Source: Hyphomicrobiales bacterium (GTDB lineage Bacteria > Pseudomonadota > Alphaproteobacteria > Rhizobiales > Kaistiaceae). From it: a DNA stretch of 6,814 bases. Shown one piece after another: positions 1 through 4,422 of this stretch; positions within the stretch are counted from its first letter, which is position 1; each line of letters starts with the position of its first letter. Below the pieces are notes generated by a model. The model was not told the DNA's origin, ran no database searches, and saw only the letters and a program-made list of their open reading frames with translations. The stretch spans positions 1 through 6,814 of the forward strand of contig JAFKJZ010000514.1 of the NCBI GenBank assembly GCA_017305815.1. Reading direction: 5' to 3'. The position numbers were made by a program, and so were the translations under genes.

Positions 1-1952
1 GTGATCTGGTAGGCCGTCATCGGGTCGAGCACCTGCTCGCGATTGTCCTCAATGACCGGCTCGTCCTGATGCGTCCACTGCTCGGCGTCGCACTGCTCGC
101 AGACCCGCTCCTCATGCTTGAAGATGGTCTTGCCGAAGCGGTCCTGGATGCGGTCGATCAACGTCGGCTTCACCTGGCGGCCGCCATTCGCGAACACCGA
201 ATAACCGGAGACCATGCGCAGCACCGTCGTCTCCGACGCGCCAAGCGCGTTCGGAAGGAACGGCCCGAGCTTGTCGTAGACGCCGAAACGCTTGGCGTAT
301 TCGGCCACGAGCGGCATGCCCATGTCCTGCGCCAGACGCACCGTCATCACGTTACGCGACTGCTCGATGCCGGTCCGGAGCGTCGACGGCCCGTAGAACT
401 TCTGGGCGTAGTTTTCCGGACGCCAGATCGGCTGGCCATAGCCTGGGTCGATTTCGATCGGCGCGTCCATCACGACGGAGGACGGCGTGTAGCCATTGTC
501 GAGCGCGGCGGCGTAGACGAATGGCTTGAAGGACGAACCGGGCTGGCGCATCGCCTGCGTCGCACGGTTGAACTGGCTCTCCGAATAGGAGAAGCCGCCA
601 TCCATCGCCAGCACGCGGCCGGTATGCGGATCCATCACCACCATGGCGCCGCCGATGTTCGGCACCTGGCGCAGGCGATAGGAGTCGGGCTTGCCGTCGG
701 CCGGCTCGACATAGACGACGTCGCCGACCTTCAGCACGTTCTCGACGGTCCGCTTGCCGCCGAGCGTCCATTTCATCTCGGAGGCCGGGATCGTGCCGGT
801 TTCGCGCGCGGCCAGCAGCTTGCCGGTTTCGTCGCGGCCGGGCTGCAAGCCGATCTGGGCCTCGTCCTTGCTGGTCGCAGTGACGATGGCGAGGCGCCAT
901 TCGATGACGTCGGTGAGCGCAGGCACGCTGCCGACGGCAACGCCCCAGTCGCCCTCGATCGGCACGTTCTTGACCGGGCCGCGCCAGCCATGCTGCTCGT
1001 CGAACTGCACCAGGCCGTTCATCAGCGCCTGACGCGCCATCACCTGCATGCCCGGGTCGAGCGAGGTGCGGACCGAGAGGCCGCCGTCATAAAGCGCCTT
1101 CTCGCCATACATCTGCATCAGCTGACGGCGCACTTCCTCGACGTAATAGTCGGCGGCGAAGATGTGCGGGCTGGCGACGCGCGTCTTGACGCCGAGCGGC
1201 TGGGCCTTGGCGGCCTCGCCCTCATCGGCGGTCGCGTAGCCATTCTCGACCATGCGGTCGATGACCCAGTTGCGGCGCTCGATGGCGCGGTCGGCGTAGC
1301 GGAAGGGATTGTAGTTGTTCGGGCCCTTCGGCAGGGCGGCGAGATACGCGGCCTCGGAGAGCGTCAGCTCATGCACCGACTTGTCGAAATAGGACAGCGA
1401 CGCCGCGGCGACGCCATAGGAGCCGAGGCCGAGGAAGATTTCGTTCAGATAGAGCTCGAGGATCTTGTCCTTCGAGTTCGCCTGCTCGATGCGCAGCGAC
1501 AGGATCGCTTCCTTGATCTTGCGATCGAGCGAGCGCTCGTTGGTGAGCAGGAAGTTCTTGGCGACCTGCTGGGTGATCGTCGAGGCGCCGATCATGCGCT
1601 TGTCGGACGAGAGCGCGGCGACGTTCTGCAGCGCGGCGCGGGCGATGCCGTAATAGTCGAGGCCGGCGTGCTGGTAGAAATTCTTGTCTTCGGCCGAGAT
1701 GAAGGCTGCCTTGACCCGATCCGGGATCGCCTGGATCGGCAGGTAGAGACGCCGCTCGCGGGCATATTCGCCGACCAGCTGGCCGTCCGACGCATGGATG
1801 CGCGTCATCACCGGCGGCTCGTATTTCGCCAGCACCTCGACGGAGGGCAGACCGCCCGTCAAGCCGGAGACATACCAAGCCACACCTGCAGCAACTGCCA
1901 AGAAAAACACGGCGCCAATCCCGAATAAATAGCCGATTAGTCGCAGAAACAT
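1..1952 (-). CDS. mrcA: Class A penicillin-binding protein 1A (bifunctional glycosyltransferase/transpeptidase), C-terminus outside window
   Basis: Inner-membrane enzyme facing the periplasm that polymerises lipid II into glycan strands and crosslinks the stem peptides. A transmembrane anchor lies at about residues 7-30. The family 51 glycosyltransferase domain (about 55-230) shows EDKNF with catalytic Glu88, GASTITQQ at 122-129, LNEIF with the second Glu171, and LPKGPNNYNP near 207. An OB-like region (about 325-430) comes before the transpeptidase domain, which starts near 433 and has the SxxK motif S473-S-F-K476 (Ser473 is the nucleophile) and the SxN motif S532-R-N534. The KTG motif is not reached. 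About 650 residues are present; I expect roughly 800 in the family. The ATG at 1952 gives a complete anchor, with GGGGA just upstream as ribosome binding site. It lies downstream of the amidase on the same strand, but the 323-bp gap allows separate transcription. An unusual CxxC is at 618-621. The family call is very secure; the symbol (mrcA, also ponA) is by family. Confidence 0.96.
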   Translation of the reverse strand, partial: MFLRLIGYLFGIGAVFFLAVAAGVAWYVSGLTGGLPSVEVLAKYEPPVMTRIHASDGQLVGEYARERRLYLPIQAIPDRVKAAFISAEDKNFYQHAGLDYYGIARAALQNVAALSSDKRMIGASTITQQVAKNFLLTNERSLDRKIKEAILSLRIEQANSKDKILELYLNEIFLGLGSYGVAAASLSYFDKSVHELTLSEAAYLAALPKGPNNYNPFRYADRAIERRNWVIDRMVENGYATADEGEAAKAQPLGVKTRVASPHIFAADYYVEEVRRQLMQMYGEKALYDGGLSVRTSLDPGMQVMARQALMNGLVQFDEQHGWRGPVKNVPIEGDWGVAVGSVPALTDVIEWRLAIVTATSKDEAQIGLQPGRDETGKLLAARETGTIPASEMKWTLGGKRTVENVLKVGDVVYVEPADGKPDSYRLRQVPNIGGAMVVMDPHTGRVLAMDGGFSYSESQFNRATQAMRQPGSSFKPFVYAAALDNGYTPSSVVMDAPIEIDPGYGQPIWRPENYAQKFYGPSTLRTGIEQSRNVMTVRLAQDMGMPLVAEYAKRFGVYDKLGPFLPNALGASETTVLRMVSGYSVFANGGRQVKPTLIDRIQDRFGKTIFKHEERVCEQCDAEQWTHQDEPVIEDNREQVLDPMTAYQI

Positions 1953-1962
1953 ATCGCTCGCG

Positions 1963-1972
1963 TTCCCCGCTG
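1963..1972 (-). promoter_or_regulatory. Ribosome binding site of the PBP1A gene
   Basis: On the minus strand the sequence AGCGGGGAACGCGAGCGAT comes directly before the ATG at 1952. Its GGGGA core is a purine-rich Shine-Dalgarno candidate about 10-12 nt upstream. This supports the ATG at 1952 over a longer start in the upstream gap, where the frame shows no PBP-like sequence. Confidence 0.5.
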
Positions 1973-2114
1973 GATCGCCTTGCCGGCGACGAGCTCAGGC
2001 CGACGAGACGAACCCCGGTTCGAAATTGGATGAACGGCCTGGCACGGGTTGCCACACCGGTTCCGATAAAAGAACGACACCGCCCGCGCTCTCCGCGCGA
2101 CCAACGCCACAAGG

Positions 2115-2143
2115 CTTCAGGCTCAACCGCCCGTTGACTGAAG
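2115..2143 (-). repeat. Stem-loop, 11 bp with a 2-nt bulge
   Basis: On the plus strand CTTCAG (2115-2120) pairs with CTGAAG (2138-2143), and TCAAC (2123-2127) pairs with GTTGA (2133-2137). A GC bulge lies at 2121-2122 and the loop has five nucleotides. In the minus-strand transcript it sits about 130 nt downstream of the amidase stop and 163 nt upstream of the PBP start. No U-tract follows it, so it is not a standard intrinsic terminator. It could protect the amidase mRNA 3' end or be part of the PBP leader. Confidence 0.5.
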
Positions 2144-2144
2144 G

Positions 2145-2159
2145 CGAACTGCAGGTTCG
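2145..2159 (-). repeat. Small stem-loop adjoining the larger one
   Basis: CGAAC (2145-2149) pairs perfectly with GTTCG (2155-2159) around a five-base loop. It starts two bases from the end of the 2115-2143 stem, so the two could stack. Five pairs alone are weak evidence; the adjacency to another stem is what makes it worth listing. Confidence 0.35.
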
Positions 2160-2172
2160 TTTGGCCTCGATA

Positions 2173-2185
2173 GACCCAACGGGTC
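2173..2185 (-). repeat. Small stem-loop, possible weak terminator stem of the amidase mRNA
   Basis: GACCC (2173-2177) pairs with GGGTC (2181-2185) around a three-base loop, and in the minus-strand RNA a G-U pair can extend it to six. It lies about 90 nt past the amidase stop codon. The bases that follow in the transcript (TATCGAGG) are not U-rich, so intrinsic termination here is doubtful. Confidence 0.3.
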
Positions 2186-2275
2186 CGTTCTTCCAGTCGA
2201 TTTGTGGAGAAACTTGGGCGCAGAGGCCACCAAGGGAAGCGCTGGCGGCTGCGTGATTTTCAGGCAACAGCGGAT

Positions 2276-3712
2276 TCATGGCGCGCCGACCGCGGAATTC
2301 GGGGCTTCCGAGGCCGCCATGTTCGCCACCCGGTTGCGGAAATATCCGTCGATCGCCCGCGAGATCGCCACCGCCGTCTTGTCCCGCCATTCGGAGGAAG
2401 TCAGCAGCTTTTCATCATCCGGATTGGACAGATAGCCGAGTTCGACCAGCGCCGACGGCACGTCCGGCGCCTTCAGCACCATGAAGCCCGCCTGCTGGTG
2501 CGCGCGCTTGAACAGCCGCACGCCGGGCTTCAGTTCCTTGATCACGTTGCGGGCGAAGACGACGGCGAAATTCTTCGTCTCGCGGCGCGCGAGGTCGATC
2601 AGGATGTCGGAGACCTCGTTGGTATCCTCGGGCACCTCGACGCCGGCGAGGATGTCGGACTTGTTTTCCGATTCCGCGATCGACGCCGCCATCTGGTCCG
2701 AGGCGCGCTCCGACAGGGTGTAGACGGTCGCGCCGCGGATATCGCTGCCCGAGAACGAATCGGCGTGGATCGAGATGAACAGGTCCGCGTGCTTGGCGCG
2801 CGCATACTGGACGCGGCCGCGCAGGGGGATGAACGTGTCGTCCGAACGCGTCATCAGCACTTCGTAGCGGCTGTTCGCCTCCAGCTTCTCGCGCAGCGTC
2901 TGGGCGAAGGCGAGGACGATGGTCTTCTCCATCATGCCGGACTTCGCGATGGCGCCGGAATCGATTCCGCCATGGCCGGGATCGAGCACGATGCGCAGCT
3001 TGCCGTCGTTGGGTGCCGGGCCCGGCGTCGCGTCGAGCTCGTGCTGGGCGGCGGCGCGGTCGCGATCACGCGAGATCCGCAGCGTATCGAGAAAGGCGGT
3101 GCGGGTGCTCTTGACCAGGTCGACCACGAGACGGGCGGGCTGGTCGTTCTCGGCCGGCAGCACGAAGGCCTTGTCGACCGCGACCGGCCCGGTCGCGTCG
3201 AGCACGATGCGCGACTTGCCGGCGGAGATCAGACCGTAGCGGAAGGCGGAGATCAGCCCCTTGCCGGTCTTGCCGGCGTCAGCGGCGAGGTCGAAATGCA
3301 TTTCCGGCAGGTCGACGACGACGCGATAGGGCTCGTCGAGCGTAAAGACCGACACGGCCGAAGGGCCGGTCAGGTCCATGACGAAACGGGTGCGCGCCGC
3401 ATCCCCGACGACGCGGGCCTCGCGCGCGACGACCGGTGCCGTCTCGGCCACGGCCGGGACGACCGCCGACGGATCATCGCCGGCCGAAGGGCTCGCGACC
3501 CGCGAGGGAAGCTGCGAAACGGGCGACGCGTCGCCGGGCCGCGATCCGGCCGGCGCAATCGCGGAGGTGATGCTGTTGTCGATCGGGGATTCCGCCGCCG
3601 AAGCCAGCGCGGAAACCAGTATGAAGCACCCGGCGCCCAGCCATCGCCCGAGCCCGTGGCGGACCCGTCGCCAACTCCGTGGATTGCCGCTGATGCCTTG
3701 TCGTTCTCGCAT
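2276..3712 (-). CDS. amiC: Periplasmic N-acetylmuramoyl-L-alanine amidase, AMIN plus Amidase_3 domains
   Basis: Zinc amidase that cleaves the bond between N-acetylmuramic acid and L-alanine in peptidoglycan, needed to split the septal wall. An N-terminal signal (positive residues 11-23, hydrophobic 25-38) probably ends at ASA|A near 39-40. It contains Arg15-Arg16, but the surrounding residues do not match a Tat consensus, so Sec export is as likely. A low-complexity Ala/Ser/Pro linker follows (41-95), then an AMIN domain (about 95-200), which in this family targets septal glycan. The Amidase_3 domain (about 238-457) carries the expected zinc and catalytic residues: His247 in DPGHGG, Glu262, His316 in SIHAD and Glu424 in VELGY. 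Residues of about 333-395, between the third and fourth motifs, match the extra helical segment that in AmiB/AmiC-type enzymes blocks the active site until an LytM-type activator binds. The length of 478 is normal. The ATG at 3712 is the start that gives a full signal peptide, although its Shine-Dalgarno (ACAGG) is weak. Confidence 0.95.
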   Translation of the reverse strand: MRERQGISGNPRSWRRVRHGLGRWLGAGCFILVSALASAAESPIDNSITSAIAPAGSRPGDASPVSQLPSRVASPSAGDDPSAVVPAVAETAPVVAREARVVGDAARTRFVMDLTGPSAVSVFTLDEPYRVVVDLPEMHFDLAADAGKTGKGLISAFRYGLISAGKSRIVLDATGPVAVDKAFVLPAENDQPARLVVDLVKSTRTAFLDTLRISRDRDRAAAQHELDATPGPAPNDGKLRIVLDPGHGGIDSGAIAKSGMMEKTIVLAFAQTLREKLEANSRYEVLMTRSDDTFIPLRGRVQYARAKHADLFISIHADSFSGSDIRGATVYTLSERASDQMAASIAESENKSDILAGVEVPEDTNEVSDILIDLARRETKNFAVVFARNVIKELKPGVRLFKRAHQQAGFMVLKAPDVPSALVELGYLSNPDDEKLLTSSEWRDKTAVAISRAIDGYFRNRVANMAASEAPNSAVGAP

Positions 3713-3759
3713 GCCTGTCGTATCGCCCGGTTCAGCCTGGCCCCCGCCCCGATCACGGC

Positions 3760-3788
3760 TGTTTAGACGAATAGGATCGAATGGTTAA
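3760..3788 (-). promoter_or_regulatory. Possible sigma-70-type promoter of the amidase gene
   Basis: On the minus strand TTAACC (3783-3788) is followed after 17 bases by TAAACA (3760-3765), which would start transcription near 3753 and give a leader of about 40 nt. Four of six bases match the -35 consensus, but only three of six match at -10. A second -10-like element, TACACT at 3816-3821, has no good -35. This is a weak prediction. Confidence 0.25.
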
Positions 3789-3896
3789 GAGCTCCTGACC
3801 AGACGATACCGGCGCAGTGTAGCACAACTGAAAAATCTGAGCCGGATCAGTGCCGGTAGCGCCCTCTCGATCGCCGGTCCGCCCCACCCAATATCC

Positions 3897-3925
3897 TTGC
3901 CAAGAATCGTCGCCTTCCATAAAAG
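3897..3925 (+). promoter_or_regulatory. Candidate housekeeping promoter of rne
   Basis: TTGCCA (3897-3902) and TAAAAG (3920-3925) are 17 bases apart; ATAAAA at 3919-3924 would give a spacing of 16. This is the best plus-strand match to the alphaproteobacterial housekeeping pattern (TTGAC then a T/A-rich -10) that I see between the two genes. It predicts a start near 3931. A GANTC methylation-type site (GAATC, 3904-3908) lies in the spacer. Confidence 0.4.
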
Positions 3926-4098
3926 GAGACTACGGAATTCATCCTCCGACCGGTTTGCTGCCTAACGTGGCGTGATCGGCATGATGCGGTGGGGCGCTGA
4001 GAGACATCCGGCCGGAGCTAACGGCCCAAAGTCCCAGGAGCGCTCCGCGGTCACTTCGGTGCATGGTGGGAGGATGGGACAGGTATCCTTGTCGTGCA

Positions 4099-4128
4099 CG
4101 CTCGACTTTTCCGAGCGCTCGACGAGCG
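4099..4128 (+). repeat. Two overlapping, mutually exclusive hairpins in the rne leader
   Basis: CGCTCG (4099-4104) pairs with CGAGCG (4112-4117) around the U-rich loop ACTTTTC. CGCTC (4116-4120) pairs with GAGCG (4124-4128) around GAC. The two stems share positions 4116-4117, so they cannot both form fully. The word CGCTCGAC occurs twice, at 4099-4106 and 4116-4123. The stems are short but perfect and GC-rich. Confidence 0.45.
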
Positions 4129-4259
4129 GACCTGCGATCCGGCGGCTGCGTGACGCGGAAGCGTCCACGGTCGGATTTCCGGCTGAGGCAACTTGGCCGG
4201 CGTGTTCTTCAAGAGGCTCAAAGCGCGTACCGATGTTCTTGCCGACCCCCTATCGTCCC

Positions 4260-4295
4260 GCCAACCTTGAACCGGCCATTGCCGGTCGGGTGGCA
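4260..4295 (+). repeat. Stem-loop with extended lower stem in the rne leader
   Basis: The core is ACCGGC (4271-4276) paired with GCCGGT (4281-4286) around a CATT tetraloop. Below it GCCA (4260-4263) can pair with TGGC (4292-4295), separated from the core by an internal loop in which CC can pair with GG. No U-tract follows, so it is not an intrinsic terminator. Confidence 0.45.
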
Positions 4296-4368
4296 TCGAC
4301 GGTGCTGGCGCAGGCACGCGCACGTTCACTTTTCCCCCATTTCGGCTTCTTCGCGATCAACACGGCAT

Positions 4369-4383
4369 CGGCGCTTCGCGCCG
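4369..4383 (+). repeat. GC-only hairpin just upstream of the rne ribosome binding site
   Basis: CGGCGC (4369-4374) pairs with GCGCCG (4378-4383) around a TTC loop, and a T-G pair can add a seventh step. It ends 25 nt before the GGAG of the ribosome binding site. The adjoining self-complementary CCGGCCGG (4381-4388) offers a competing fold. Confidence 0.45.
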
Positions 4384-4408
4384 GCCGGAGACTTGCGCGT
4401 CGAGCCAT

Positions 4409-4412
4409 GGAG
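4409..4412 (+). promoter_or_regulatory. Ribosome binding site of rne
   Basis: GGAG followed by AA lies 10 bases before the ATG at 4423. This fixes the rne start at the ATG giving MANKMLIDATHPEE, the N-terminus I recognise from rhizobial RNase E. The same bases overlap an out-of-frame ATG at 4407. Confidence 0.75.
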
Positions 4413-4422
4413 AATTTCCAAT

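Larger units (their letters stand above)
1953..2275. other. Intergenic region between amidase and PBP1A genes, no gene seen
   Basis: This 323-bp stretch separates two minus-strand genes. Reading frames crossing it (for example plus-strand frames of about 76 codons and minus-strand extensions of about 130 codons) have no recognisable protein features and use many rare codons, so I call none of them a gene. It holds the inverted repeats listed separately at 2115-2143, 2145-2159 and 2173-2185. I find no convincing sigma-70-type promoter for the PBP gene: candidate -10 elements on the minus strand, such as CTATCG near 2170, lack a matching -35. The 5' part, just after the amidase stop, would be the amidase mRNA 3' end, and the rest the PBP leader. 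Confidence 0.7.
3713..4422. other. Divergent amidase/rne intergenic region with long rne leader
   Basis: This 710-bp region must hold the promoters of both the amidase (minus) and rne (plus). A 180-codon plus-strand frame (3972-4514) crosses most of it and runs out of frame into rne, but its codons are mixed and poor (AGA, AGG, TCA, GTA, CCT), quite unlike the G/C-ending usage of the neighbours, and its product has no recognisable features, so I do not call it a gene. If transcription of rne starts near 3931, the leader is about 490 nt. Its structured elements are listed separately. Its base composition is visibly less GC-rich than the coding regions in parts, for example 3815-3840, 3890-3960 and 4321-4360. 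Confidence 0.75.
3931..4422 (+). promoter_or_regulatory. Long structured 5' leader of rne
   Basis: RNase E genes in gammaproteobacteria carry long leaders (the E. coli rne 5' UTR is about 360 nt) through which the enzyme controls its own mRNA. Here the distance from the best promoter candidate to the rne start is of the same order, and the segment contains stems at 4099-4117, 4116-4128, 4271-4286 and 4369-4383 plus a pyrimidine-rich run at 4325-4350. I infer an autoregulatory leader by analogy; I see no sequence identity with the E. coli element, and the 5' end rests on a predicted promoter. Confidence 0.4.

Noticed and set aside
69..1928. A 619-codon plus-strand reading frame opposite the PBP1A gene
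   Set aside because: It mirrors the real PBP frame, which has all class A motifs. The antisense product is rich in Arg, His and Leu and has no recognisable domain.
2061..2100. GCGC(TCTCC)GCGC and GTTC/GAAC inverted repeats near the PBP leader
   Set aside because: Stems are only four bases long, below what I would list without conservation evidence.
2957..2968. Perfect 12-base palindrome GGAATCGATTCC with two GANTC sites
   Set aside because: It lies inside the amidase coding sequence at codons for the conserved region after DPGHGG, and no similar copy was seen elsewhere. Probably chance.
2204..3766. A 520-codon plus-strand reading frame opposite the amidase
   Set aside because: Same reasoning: it covers the amidase gene almost exactly and is a GC-codon shadow without domain features.
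3921..3930. AAAAGGAG, a strong-looking Shine-Dalgarno in the intergenic region
   Set aside because: No ATG, GTG or TTG lies at a suitable distance downstream, and the nearest GTG (3967) hits a stop after two codons. The bases are better read as the -10 region and start of the rne leader.
4037..4046. Palindrome GGAGCGCTCC in the rne leader
   Set aside because: It has no spacer for a hairpin loop, and a single 10-base palindrome in GC-rich DNA is unremarkable. It resembles no operator I can name.
4051..4063. CAC(TTCG)GTG, a UUCG tetraloop-like hairpin
   Set aside because: Only three flanking pairs support it before mismatches. Too short to call.
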